This document shows, in pieces, positions 1 to 7,896 of a stretch of DNA of 16,158 nucleotides. Position numbers and translations under genes: made by a program. Source of the stretch: an uncultured Bacteroidales bacterium (GTDB lineage: Bacteria; Bacteroidota; Bacteroidia; Bacteroidales; Paludibacteraceae); the NCBI GenBank assembly GCA_903929065.1, contig CAIYTJ010000699.1, positions 1 through 16,158 on the forward strand, in the 5' to 3' direction. Position 1 is the first letter of the stretch, and the number at the start of each line of letters is the position of its first letter. The notes below the pieces were generated by a model. It made no database searches, had not been told where the DNA came from, and saw only the letters and a list, made by a program, of their open reading frames with translations.

Positions 1-507
1 GAATTAAAGAAAATAGCCGAAATAAACCGTGAAGTTTACAAAATAATCTGCAATACAACTGATTCAACTAAATTGAAAAGCGATTTGACTGATTTTCTCA
101 AACAGAAAATGAAAGATATTCCTGCAAGTCAGGTTCAAAAAGGAATGACAGAAGATGAATTTGCAAAAGCACAGATGGCTCAATTAAATTCACCTTGGAT
201 GCTGAACTTTATCCGTTACAATCCTGCACCGATGCTGGAAAAGGTAAAATGTGCCGTATTGGCAATAAATGGTGACAAGGATTTGCAGGTTGATTCAAAA
301 ATAAATCTTCCGGTTATTGAAAAGGCACTAAAAAAAGGCGGCAACAAAAAAGCAACCATCAAAGAATTACCCGGACTCAATCATTTGTTTCAGGAATGTA
401 AAACCGGAGCACCGGCTGAATATGCTCAGATTGAGCAAACATTGTCACCTCTGGCATTGGAAACCATTACAAGTTGGATAAAAGCAACGGTAAGTAGTAT
501 GCAGTAA
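1..507 (+). CDS. alpha/beta hydrolase, C-terminal part (5' truncated by window edge)
   Basis: The frame is open from base 1, so this is the C-terminal 168 codons of a gene that begins outside the window; TTG or ATG codons inside it are not needed as starts. The sequence shows the end of an alpha/beta-hydrolase fold: a strand leading to INGDKDLQV (the acid-residue loop, Asp of GDKD) and then PGLNHLFQ, whose His fits the catalytic triad. The nucleophile serine would lie upstream and is not visible. A cap-like helical segment (roughly the KQKMKDIP to LNSPWML region) precedes the acid loop, as in the hydrolases that resemble dienelactone hydrolase or S9-type peptidases. The substrate cannot be told. 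The gene ends with TAA inside a heptamer repeat and is followed by a terminator, so it is transcribed separately from proS. Confidence 0.8.
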   Translation, partial: ELKKIAEINREVYKIICNTTDSTKLKSDLTDFLKQKMKDIPASQVQKGMTEDEFAKAQMAQLNSPWMLNFIRYNPAPMLEKVKCAVLAINGDKDLQVDSKINLPVIEKALKKGGNKKATIKELPGLNHLFQECKTGAPAEYAQIEQTLSPLALETITSWIKATVSSMQ

Positions 508-521
508 GCAGTAAGCAGCAA
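501..521. repeat. heptamer tandem array overlapping a stop codon
   Basis: Three 7-bp units in phase: GCAGTAA, GCAGTAA, GCAGCAA. The TAA of the first unit is the stop codon of the hydrolase gene. The same style of array occurs at the stop codon of the ATP-grasp gene (7841-7896). Confidence 0.8.
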
Positions 522-546
522 ACGGCTAGCCGTCTCAAAAAATACG

Positions 547-583
547 AAAGGGAGCCTGACTTGATGTTGTGCTCTCTTTTTAT
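547..583 (+). terminator. intrinsic terminator after the hydrolase gene
   Basis: AAAGGGAGC (547-555) pairs with GCTCTCTTT (571-579) through one G-U pair, with a 15-nt loop, and the right arm runs into a T-rich tract. It lies about 40 bp after the hydrolase stop and before the proS promoter. Confidence 0.6.
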
Positions 584-615
584 TGGGTAAAATTCCTGAA
601 AATTGATTATCTTTG
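583..615 (+). promoter_or_regulatory. Bacteroidota-type promoter of proS
   Basis: TATCTTTG at 608-615 matches the -7 consensus TAnnTTTG used by the Bacteroidota primary sigma factor. A TTG at 583-585 sits 22 bp upstream as the -33 element. Transcription would start near 620, leaving a leader of roughly 40 nt that is A-rich just before the ATG at 663, as is usual where Shine-Dalgarno sites are weak. Confidence 0.6.
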
Positions 616-662
616 CACTCCCGAAATAGTAACTGGTAAATGGATAAATAGTAAATAAAGAT

Positions 663-2135
663 ATGGCAAAAGAACTGACTTCGCGCAGCGAAAACTACTC
701 ACAGTGGTATAATGATTTGGTGATAAAAGCCGACCTGGCCGAAAGTTCGGCGGTGCGCGGCTGCATGGTAATTAAACCTTACGGTTACGCCATTTGGGAA
801 AAAATACAAGCCGAACTCGACCGCATGTTCAAAGAAACCGGTCACGTGAATGCTTATTTTCCGTTGTTTATTCCTAAATCGTTTCTGAGCAAAGAAGCCG
901 AACACGTGGATGGATTTGCCAAAGAGTGTGCCGTGGTAACCCACCACCGCTTGATGGCCGACCCGAACGGAACCGGTCTGATAGTTGATCCTGAAGCTAA
1001 ACTGGAAGAAGAACTGATTGTTCGCCCAACATCTGAAACCATTATCTGGAGCACCTATAAAAACTGGATCCAATCCTACCGCGATCTGCCATTATTAATA
1101 AATCAGTGGGCCAATGTGGTTCGCTGGGAAATGCGTACGCGTTTGTTTCTTCGTACCACTGAATTCCTGTGGCAGGAAGGCCATACGGCTCATGCCACCG
1201 AAGCAGAAGCAATTGAAGAAACTAAAAAGATACTCGAAATTTATGCAGATTTTGCCGAACGGTTTATGGCCGTTCCGGTAATAAAAGGAGTCAAATCGGC
1301 CAACGAACGTTTTGCCGGTGCGTTGGAAACATTTTGTATCGAAGCATTGATGCAGGATGGAAAAGCATTGCAGGCCGGAACTTCACACTTCCTCGGACAG
1401 AATTTTGCCAAAGCGTTTGATGTGACTTTTGTGGATAAAACTAATAAACTGGATTATGTGTGGGCTTCGTCATGGGGCGTTTCCACCCGATTGATGGGAG
1501 CGTTGATTATGACACACTCCGACGATAACGGACTGGTGCTCCCTCCTAACCTCGCTCCTTTTCAGTTGGTGATTGTGCCAATCTATAAGAACGACGAACA
1601 ACTGGAAGCTATTAACGCAAAAGTAGCTGAGATTACAGCTAAACTGAAAGCGTTGGGCATTTCATTTAAATACGACAATAACGATAACAAAAAACCGGGA
1701 TGGAAATTTGCCGAATACGAACTGAAAGGCGTTCCGGTACGGTTGGCCATGGGTGCGCGTGATCTCGAAAACGGAACCGTGGAAGTTGCCCGCCGCGACA
1801 CATTGACCAAAGAAACCGTATCGATTGACGGTGTAGACCAATATATTGCCCAACTCTTGAAAGATATTCAGGCCAACATTTTCCAAAAAGCAATTGATTA
1901 CCGCGCTTCGGTAACACGTGAAGTAAATTCGTACGACGAGTTTAAAGTGGAGATTGAAAAAGGCGGATTCCTTCTTTGCCACTGGGATGGGACTCCGGAA
2001 ACGGAAGAAAAAATCAAGGAAGATACCAAAGCCACTATCCGTTGTATTCCGCTGAATGGCGACACAACTCCCGGCATTTGCATGGTTACCGGAAAGCCTT
2101 CAGCACAGCGGGTGATTTTTGCCAGAGCGTATTGA
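663..2135 (+). CDS. proS: prolyl-tRNA synthetase (archaeal/eukaryote-type)
   Basis: Class II aminoacyl-tRNA synthetase that activates proline with ATP and charges tRNA-Pro in the cytosol. The 490-aa length fits the short ProRS type that lacks the ~180-aa INS editing insertion of the E. coli type. Visible landmarks are RPTSE (121-125), the motif 2 region around VRWEMRTRLFLRTTEFLWQEG (about 153-173), GTSHFLGQNFAKAF (239-252), motif 3 at GVSTRLMGALIMTHSDDNG (271-289), the anticodon-binding domain (about 300-400), and the ProRS-type C-terminal domain ending in FARAY with a terminal Tyr. In the C-terminal domain I see three Cys (LLCHWDG, TIRCIPL, GICMVTG) rather than a clear four-Cys zinc site. 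ATG at 663 is preceded by an A-rich leader and a good promoter. The gene stands alone, between a terminator upstream and a convergent gene downstream. Function is very secure. Confidence 0.98.
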   Translation: MAKELTSRSENYSQWYNDLVIKADLAESSAVRGCMVIKPYGYAIWEKIQAELDRMFKETGHVNAYFPLFIPKSFLSKEAEHVDGFAKECAVVTHHRLMADPNGTGLIVDPEAKLEEELIVRPTSETIIWSTYKNWIQSYRDLPLLINQWANVVRWEMRTRLFLRTTEFLWQEGHTAHATEAEAIEETKKILEIYADFAERFMAVPVIKGVKSANERFAGALETFCIEALMQDGKALQAGTSHFLGQNFAKAFDVTFVDKTNKLDYVWASSWGVSTRLMGALIMTHSDDNGLVLPPNLAPFQLVIVPIYKNDEQLEAINAKVAEITAKLKALGISFKYDNNDNKKPGWKFAEYELKGVPVRLAMGARDLENGTVEVARRDTLTKETVSIDGVDQYIAQLLKDIQANIFQKAIDYRASVTREVNSYDEFKVEIEKGGFLLCHWDGTPETEEKIKEDTKATIRCIPLNGDTTPGICMVTGKPSAQRVIFARAY

Positions 2136-2165
2136 GTTTATAAGGTTGAGAGTTTATAAAGTTTC
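2134..2165. repeat. 16-bp direct repeat starting in the proS stop codon
   Basis: Two adjacent 16-bp copies (2134-2149 and 2150-2165) share the first ten bases GAGTTTATAA and diverge toward the end. The first two bases belong to the TGA stop of proS. Confidence 0.6.
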
Positions 2166-2186
2166 AACTCTAAGATAGGATTATTG

Positions 2187-2217
2187 AAAGGCTTCACATT
2201 TTGTGAGGCCTTTTATA
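2187..2217 (+). terminator. intrinsic terminator of proS
   Basis: AAAGGCTTCAC (2187-2197) pairs with GTGAGGCCTTT (2203-2213) with one G-U pair and a 5-nt loop, followed by TTATATTT. It lies about 50 bp after the proS stop. Confidence 0.75.
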
Positions 2218-2234
2218 TTTCATCTACGATGCTG

Positions 2235-2267
2235 AAAGCCCCGTTTGACTCATTCAAACGGGGCTTT
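2235..2267. terminator. strong hairpin in the convergent gap, probable bidirectional terminator
   Basis: A perfect 14-bp stem, AAAGCCCCGTTTGA (2235-2248) with TCAAACGGGGCTTT (2254-2267), and a 5-nt loop. The A and T ends of the arms provide short U-runs in either direction. It sits between proS (+) and the end of the TPR gene (-), 43 bp from the latter's stop, so it most likely ends the long minus-strand operon. Confidence 0.65.
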
Positions 2268-2309
2268 CTGTTGCAAAAAATCAAAATCTATTTATCAAAT
2301 CAAAATCTA

Positions 2310-2930
2310 TTATTTCAACAGTTTTAATCCGGTCAATGCCGAACTATCATTCGGACGAATAATGAGCGCCTGATTGAACAAAATCCGGGCATCAATTTGC
2401 TTGCTTAAATTCAGTTTACACCATGCCAGCATGATAGTTGAATCATAATCGAGTGGATAAAGATTCACCACCTTTTCGAATAATTTCAATCCTGAAACAT
2501 AGTCTTTTGCATTATAATACATCACACCAAGCCAATAATTTGCTACCGTGTTTTGTGGGTCAATTTCAAGAATTTTCAAATAGTTTTCCTTTACTTTTTC
2601 CCAACTTTCGATGGCACTGAGTGGCTTTACACATCCGAACCGGGCTTCGATGGCATAAGGTTTCAGGGCAATGGCAATATTATAATACCGTATGGCAGTT
2701 GTATATTGTTTTGCCAGATAGGATAACCACCCCAACCTGATATTTACCGTATAATCATCGGCTTTATAAATTGGTTTTAATTCATTAATGGCAGTCGTAT
2801 AACTTCCCGCTTGTTCCGATTCATAGCTTTTTGAATAAGCAGACTGAATCACAGACTGACTTTGTGACATTGACAAAGATGCTATTCCAGCAAATAAGAG
2901 AATGAATGCGATTTTTTTTAGATTTTCCAT
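2310..2930 (-). CDS. secreted TPR-repeat protein
   Basis: A 206-aa protein with an N-terminal signal peptide (KK followed by a hydrophobic stretch at about 7-20, then polar SQSQS). The rest is tetratricopeptide repeats. Clear units lie at about 63-96 (RLGWLSYLAKQYTTAIRYY...LKP), 127-160 (NYWLGVMYYNAKDYVSGLKLF...YP) and 161-194 (...LAWCKLNLSKQIDARILF...RP). TPRs are protein-protein adaptor surfaces; no catalytic residues are visible. It is the last gene of a minus-strand operon, and its start overlaps the end of the upstream barrel-like gene by 13 bp, which suggests translational coupling. A periplasmic scaffold or assembly role with that protein is an inference. The specific function is unknown. 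Confidence 0.85.
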   Translation of the reverse strand: MENLKKIAFILLFAGIASLSMSQSQSVIQSAYSKSYESEQAGSYTTAINELKPIYKADDYTVNIRLGWLSYLAKQYTTAIRYYNIAIALKPYAIEARFGCVKPLSAIESWEKVKENYLKILEIDPQNTVANYWLGVMYYNAKDYVSGLKLFEKVVNLYPLDYDSTIMLAWCKLNLSKQIDARILFNQALIIRPNDSSALTGLKLLK

Positions 2931-4213
2931 ATTATTCCTGTTGAAAATGAATTTTGATTGTATTTGATTATGATATTATTTTTATCAAAGTATTTCATAT
3001 TGTATGTATAATTTCCTAAAAAGCAGATATTCGGCGTCAGATTCCAAAAGAAACCAAGTCCGGTTTTAAAAGTAGTCGCGTCATCAGCATTAAAAACGTA
3101 CAAACCATCGTATTCAGTATAATTTTTTAAATTGCCAAAGGTTACGTTCCCTTCAAGCCAAAAATTCTTCGATAATAATGCTCCAATTTTCTGTGAAAAA
3201 ATGAGTCTCCTCGTCTGCAGGTCAAACATAGCTGTAAGCGAACTTTTCAGGTTCAGGTTTAATTTTCCGGGCAATGTTACTCCTGCATCAAAGGTATATT
3301 GTTGGGTTAATGCTTTTGTATAAGCTAGTTTGATAGAATCATATTTACTATAATTAAAAAGAGAGCCGCTAAGCCCGAATTGAAAACGATTCACTATAAA
3401 AGATATTTTTGAATAAAATAAATTTCCGGGCAACGTATCCTTCGAAATATCCATGGCCTTGCCACGCCAAGGCAACTGCCGCCGGTAAGTAACAGAATCT
3501 ATTATGGTTGAATTCAGATAATGGTATGCAATCATGAAATCAATTTTCGGACAAACATTCCATTTCAAACCGGCATAATATTCATTCTGCTTCAAACCGG
3601 ATGAATCGACAAGCTGGGCAAAAGTGGAAACTGACTGGTATAAACTTAACCGGTAACCCAGTTTGGTACTCACTCCTAACCGCCCGTAGTTAGCATCATA
3701 ACGGGTTTTATTGTCATTTGTTTTTAAATTGTATTCTGCATCAACGGCATCCACAATTTTAAACGGTTTCGCTTTAAGATTCTTCCGGGTTTCATAGGGA
3801 AGTTTACCTAACTGATAACGGGTGTAAGCATTGTTTCCGGTATAAAGTCCGCAATAATAAAGATAAAGGCGGGTATCTGAATCAGTTTTATCAAATTTCA
3901 ACGCTTTTTCATAATGATTCATTGATGAATAATAGTCGGTTTTGGCAAAGTAGGCATAACCCATTCGTTGACGAAGCCGCTTATAATCAATTTGCTGGCT
4001 GATTGCTTCTTTCCCTGTATTAATTAATTTATCCCAATTTCCCACCAAATAACATTGGTAAGTAATGCTGTCAACTTGCTGAAAAGTCAATGTTTCCTTT
4101 GTAGAGTCTGCAGCCTGAACTGATAAACTATCATCAGAAAATGAATTGTATAATTGGCTTGCTTTTGCAAATGACGAAACCATTAGTAAGATTATAATCA
4201 GGATTTTATACAT
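2918..4213 (-). CDS. TPR plus outer-membrane beta-barrel-like protein
   Basis: A 431-aa protein with a signal peptide (about 1-18, MYKILIIILLMVSSFAKA). A periplasmic TPR-like helical segment follows (about 70-125, RQRMGYAYFAKTDYYSSMNHYEKALKFD), then from about 165 to the end a run of alternating polar/hydrophobic strands rich in Tyr, Asn and Gly (GRLGVSTKLGYRLSLYQSV, EYYAGLKWNV, KLNLNLKSSL, KTGLGFFWNL, SFSTGIIWKI). This pattern and the aromatic-rich end fit an outer-membrane beta-barrel. The barrel call comes from the pattern, not from a named family. It overlaps the urea-transporter/M23 gene by 16 bp upstream and the small TPR gene by 13 bp downstream, so the three are co-transcribed. It may serve as the outer-membrane part of the same pathway, an inference from position. 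Confidence 0.75.
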   Translation of the reverse strand: MYKILIIILLMVSSFAKASQLYNSFSDDSLSVQAADSTKETLTFQQVDSITYQCYLVGNWDKLINTGKEAISQQIDYKRLRQRMGYAYFAKTDYYSSMNHYEKALKFDKTDSDTRLYLYYCGLYTGNNAYTRYQLGKLPYETRKNLKAKPFKIVDAVDAEYNLKTNDNKTRYDANYGRLGVSTKLGYRLSLYQSVSTFAQLVDSSGLKQNEYYAGLKWNVCPKIDFMIAYHYLNSTIIDSVTYRRQLPWRGKAMDISKDTLPGNLFYSKISFIVNRFQFGLSGSLFNYSKYDSIKLAYTKALTQQYTFDAGVTLPGKLNLNLKSSLTAMFDLQTRRLIFSQKIGALLSKNFWLEGNVTFGNLKNYTEYDGLYVFNADDATTFKTGLGFFWNLTPNICFLGNYTYNMKYFDKNNIIIKYNQNSFSTGIIWKI

Positions 4214-6402
4214 ACCGCTTTAATAATTGTTTTACCGTTTTTAAAATTGAAACCTGATAGTTGTCTGTCATTTATAAAAATGTCGGAAGTGCTTTCATTT
4301 CGTGTTTTCCCAAATACTGAAATATCTATCTTTGAATTTAATACCACACATGCTGATTCAATATCAGAGCTATTCTCAGCATGTTTTATTGAATAATTTA
4401 CCCGCATATAATTGTAAAACGGTGCAATGAAATCATGAAACCAGTAACTTATCCGCTTGTTAGTAATAATGTTGAGAGGCATAGCATCTGATATTAGATT
4501 ATTATCAATATTCCCGAGGAAAATTTTGTATGCTGACAAATAAAAATAATAAAGAAGTGATTTCTTATTACCATAAAACGCAGTAAAATAAAACATTAAC
4601 CCATCATTTACGTAATATGCCGACGATTCAGTTTCACTGCAATACAGGTATTTCTGATTATAAGCATCGGTAAATGTTTCCCACTTTTCAATCATTCCTA
4701 TTCCCTTTTCATTTTCGAAACGAAATGTAAACGATGTATTCGGCATTAATTCAAAAGCACTTTTCAACGTCAGATTTTCATTCACTCCTGAAACTACATC
4801 GCCAAGTTGCGGTCTTTTAAACTGACAAAGTTTATGTATATAATCTTTTGTTTCGAAAAAATAACCAAAAGGATAATCAATGGTTTTAGAGCCTATTACG
4901 GGTGAAATCTGAACCTGAAAATGCAGATGCGGTTCGGGCGATCGTCCGGAATTACCACAATGTGCTAGTAAATCTCCACGACTAACAAATTCACCTTTTA
5001 CAACTTTGAAAGTGCCTTTTTTTAAATGCGAAAGTTGAGTGTACAATCCATTCAAATGGCGGATAATGATTGTATTTCCCCAATTATTAAAGGTATTTAC
5101 CTTGTCAATCTCGTTGTCATCAATGTTATCGATAATTTCCTCAACAAAACCATCAGCAGGTGCTATGACCGGCTTATTATAACAGAAATAGTTTTCGCAT
5201 AATAATCCACCGGAAGAATAGGATTTACCATTCTCGTCCTGAATTTCAAAGTCGAAGGCCTTTCCCCAGTCGCCTTTGTGAGTGTGTTCACCGTCTTGTC
5301 CCTGACTTACATTCCATTCACCCCAAAATGGTAAATAAAGCGGAAAATACAGGAATTGAGCATTCCGGTCTTTATTGTTATTGAATGTGTACAGATTGAT
5401 TTCGGGTGAATAAAGCTGAACAGGAGTTAGAAAAAACTTCGAAACTTTGGTTCTCATTTGCAGAAAGTACACAAAAAGTATTACAACAAATGAAAATGGT
5501 AATGAGAAAACCGGTAATTGAACAAATTCAAACAATCGGGTAAAAAACAACAACACGAGCGTTGTAAGCGGTACCAGTAAAATAATCCAGGAATACGAAT
5601 ATTTGGACGGAATCACAAAAAATCCCCCTAGTGCAATGGATACCATTATATAATTGGCACCAATATTATAATAATTAATACTGGCAGTGTCGGAACCGGT
5701 AAAACGGGCAAAAAAGTAAGCTGATAAAAAACCGATTACTGAAAGCGAAAATGTAATACGTGAGCAAATCAGGAGTGCAATAACAATAAAAAAGCCGGCA
5801 ATCAGATTATCCTGAAAAAAGATGGAACTCATCGAGCGGAGGTAAATATCCACCAGATTATGAACGGGAAGCGAATTTACCGATTGATAAAAATGCAGTA
5901 AAGAATTTCCACCCATCGAATACATTTCATTCATCCAGTAAATATTCCGTTGGGTCAATCCAAGATTTTCGAACTGCGACGAGGGCAAAAGAATAAACCA
6001 GAACGTAATCACAAAAGGGATGCTCAGAACAGGTAACCCATATTTATTCAGCCAACTACCAAGCGTAACCGAAAGTATCAGCGTGAGTAAAGCTGCAAGT
6101 GCCAACAGAGTGAAAAATACCAGCCCCGGGTCAAAAAACGTTCCCATTCCTATTCCGGTAAGCAGTGCATTGAAGCTGTAAAGGCCTTTTCTAAGTTGTA
6201 TTTTATCAAATCCCAGCGCATTGGCAATTAAAACAGTGGTCAAAACAGCTAATAAGCCGCTTAATCCTGCATAGAAATTTAAAAATGTAACCAACATCAA
6301 CACCAGAGCCAGAAATCTGTTGTTGAAAAAGAATATAACCGAATAACTATTCAGTATGGCCGGGAAAATCAGATTACGAAATGTATTTAAACGTTGACGC
6401 AT
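4198..6402 (-). CDS. urea-transporter-like membrane domain fused to an M23 peptidase
   Basis: A 734-aa two-part protein. Residues ~10-310 are hydrophobic with about ten or eleven membrane segments and carry the urea transporter (UT) family signatures, FYAGLSGLLAVLTTVLIANA (43-62) and GLYSFNALLTGIGMG (73-87), the latter matching the UT motif resembling GLYGFNAxLVGIA. Residues ~350-495 are a LytM/M23 zinc metallopeptidase domain: H365 and D374 (THKGDWGKAFDFE) as first ligands, the APADGFVEEI turn (404-413), H449 in QLSHL, and the HLHF motif with H482 and H484. The H-to-D spacing is wider than the usual HxxxD, but all key residues are present. Residues ~500-734 form an extension I do not recognise. 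UT proteins passively conduct urea; M23 enzymes cut peptide bonds in peptidoglycan. It follows the decarboxylase gene by 62 bp and overlaps the next gene by 16 bp. Confidence 0.85.
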   Translation of the reverse strand: MRQRLNTFRNLIFPAILNSYSVIFFFNNRFLALVLMLVTFLNFYAGLSGLLAVLTTVLIANALGFDKIQLRKGLYSFNALLTGIGMGTFFDPGLVFFTLLALAALLTLILSVTLGSWLNKYGLPVLSIPFVITFWFILLPSSQFENLGLTQRNIYWMNEMYSMGGNSLLHFYQSVNSLPVHNLVDIYLRSMSSIFFQDNLIAGFFIVIALLICSRITFSLSVIGFLSAYFFARFTGSDTASINYYNIGANYIMVSIALGGFFVIPSKYSYSWIILLVPLTTLVLLFFTRLFEFVQLPVFSLPFSFVVILFVYFLQMRTKVSKFFLTPVQLYSPEINLYTFNNNKDRNAQFLYFPLYLPFWGEWNVSQGQDGEHTHKGDWGKAFDFEIQDENGKSYSSGGLLCENYFCYNKPVIAPADGFVEEIIDNIDDNEIDKVNTFNNWGNTIIIRHLNGLYTQLSHLKKGTFKVVKGEFVSRGDLLAHCGNSGRSPEPHLHFQVQISPVIGSKTIDYPFGYFFETKDYIHKLCQFKRPQLGDVVSGVNENLTLKSAFELMPNTSFTFRFENEKGIGMIEKWETFTDAYNQKYLYCSETESSAYYVNDGLMFYFTAFYGNKKSLLYYFYLSAYKIFLGNIDNNLISDAMPLNIITNKRISYWFHDFIAPFYNYMRVNYSIKHAENSSDIESACVVLNSKIDISVFGKTRNESTSDIFINDRQLSGFNFKNGKTIIKAVCIKS

Positions 6403-6464
6403 TTTTTGCTTATTTCGAATTCAATAATATATAGACATAGAACACAGTTTAACAACAATGATAA

Positions 6465-7826
6465 TTATTTAAGCGTGTTTTCTTTTAAATGAGACGGAAT
6501 CAGTTCATTTGCCTGCAAATCCTGTAGAGTTTCTGATTTGCGGATAACATGTGTTTTGTTTTCCAAATCAATCATTAAAATATTGGGGCGCAAGGTTATA
6601 AACTGCATCCACTGAGTCATATTGTATGCACCTACCTTGTGAACCACCAGATGGTTTCCTTTCTCCAGTAACGGTAAAGTAATACTTTCACGAATTATAT
6701 CGATATTCATGCACAACGGTCCATACAGTACCATTTCCTCCGTGTGATCTCCAAAAGCCTGTGCAGGAGTTACTTTGTGGTCGTACCAAAACGCTGTAAA
6801 TAAAGAATTTACACCAAAATCAAGAATTGTTGCTCGTCGACCATCCGAAAGACGTTTGGTAGCAAGCACCGTGCCCAACAAATAGCCGGCATCGTCAATC
6901 AGCACACGCCCTGATTCGAGAATTAAAAGTGGTAATTCTTCGTGTTTGAAACCAAAACCAAGAATCACATCGGTAATTGCATCGGCAAACTGGTCAATGG
7001 ACGGAACAGTGTCAGAGCCGGGTAAATAAGCACCCTTCAGTGTATTAGCAGACGGAAAACCACCACCAAGATCAATATACTGAAGCACTTTGTTGTATTT
7101 TTCTTTGATTTTCCACGTCAACTCACACAACTTGGTAGCTGCAATGGCATACGCTGAAGGTGCAAGCATAAACGTACCTATATGACAATGTAATCCTACT
7201 AATTCAAGATTTTCAGAATTGATAATACGGGTAATTGCATTCCAGGCTTGTCCGTTTTCAAAATTAAAACCAAACCGGTCCCATTTTGGATAAATACCGG
7301 TATCCATATTCACCCTGATAGCCACGCGTGGTTTCAGTTTATTCTCTTCACTCAACCGAATCAGCGAATACAATTCATCGTAATGGTCGATATGAATCAA
7401 TGAGTTATTCCGTGCAGCAGCCAGCAATTGTTCATCCGTTTTATCCGGTCCGTTGAAAATGATTTTATTTCCCGGAACGCCATTTCCAAGCGCTTTATCG
7501 TATTCAAATCCCGAAACAACTTCAGCCCATGAACCTTCCTGATGAAATACCCTGCAAACCGCATTCATATAATTGGTTTTATACGACCAGGCAAACTGCA
7601 CTTTTGGGTAACGGGTTTTAAAAATACGCGTTGCATTCTGGTAATTCCGACGAATCTGTTTCTCAGAGATTACAAACAACGGTGATCCATAGTCGTTCAA
7701 CAGACTTTTTACCGGCACACTTTCAATATGAGTAACTGGCTCATATTCAGTACGCGTTCCGAATTTGTTCATTAATCCTGTATTCATTTTCTGAATAATA
7801 GGACGTTCGTATCTTACTTTTTCCAT
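6465..7826 (-). CDS. PLP-dependent fold-type III decarboxylase (DAP/polyamine-decarboxylase-like)
   Basis: A 453-aa alanine-racemase-fold enzyme with a TIM barrel and C-terminal beta domain. The PLP lysine is K83 (FAWSYKTNY). Other landmarks are GLHCHIGT (211-218), the phosphate loop DLGGGFP (252-258), ESGR (304-307, where DapDC has EPGR), GPLCMNID (369-376) with the inter-subunit C372 and D376, and GAYN (399-402) with the Tyr that faces PLP. Everything needed for decarboxylation is present, but the substrate-side residues differ from LysA (CMN instead of CES; ESGR instead of EPGR), and an extra N-terminal ~35 residues precede the usual start. I therefore do not call it lysA; it could act on a different amino acid or conjugate. 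Its gene follows the ATP-grasp gene across a 67-bp heptamer-repeat spacer. ATG at 7826 has an A-rich leader. Confidence 0.88.
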   Translation of the reverse strand: MEKVRYERPIIQKMNTGLMNKFGTRTEYEPVTHIESVPVKSLLNDYGSPLFVISEKQIRRNYQNATRIFKTRYPKVQFAWSYKTNYMNAVCRVFHQEGSWAEVVSGFEYDKALGNGVPGNKIIFNGPDKTDEQLLAAARNNSLIHIDHYDELYSLIRLSEENKLKPRVAIRVNMDTGIYPKWDRFGFNFENGQAWNAITRIINSENLELVGLHCHIGTFMLAPSAYAIAATKLCELTWKIKEKYNKVLQYIDLGGGFPSANTLKGAYLPGSDTVPSIDQFADAITDVILGFGFKHEELPLLILESGRVLIDDAGYLLGTVLATKRLSDGRRATILDFGVNSLFTAFWYDHKVTPAQAFGDHTEEMVLYGPLCMNIDIIRESITLPLLEKGNHLVVHKVGAYNMTQWMQFITLRPNILMIDLENKTHVIRKSETLQDLQANELIPSHLKENTLK

Positions 7827-7840
7827 AATTTACTTTTTTT

Positions 7841-7896
7841 ACTGTTTACTGATAACTGTCAACTGATAACTGATAACTGTTTACTGATAACTGTCA
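7841..7896. repeat. eight-unit heptamer array between two operon genes
   Basis: Eight consecutive 7-bp units of the form ACTGNNN in perfect phase: ACTGTTT, ACTGATA, ACTGTCA, ACTGATA, ACTGATA, ACTGTTT, ACTGATA, ACTGTCA. The three-unit block TTT-ATA-TCA occurs at both ends. The last three bases (7894-7896) are the TGA stop of the ATP-grasp gene read on the minus strand, so the array starts exactly at the stop codon and ends 14 bp before the decarboxylase ATG. Confidence 0.9.

Noticed and set aside
699..1073. 124-codon minus-strand frame inside proS
   Set aside because: Antisense shadow of a very well conserved gene.
7841..7896. CRISPR array
   Set aside because: Units are 7 bp without spacers, and no cas gene is present.
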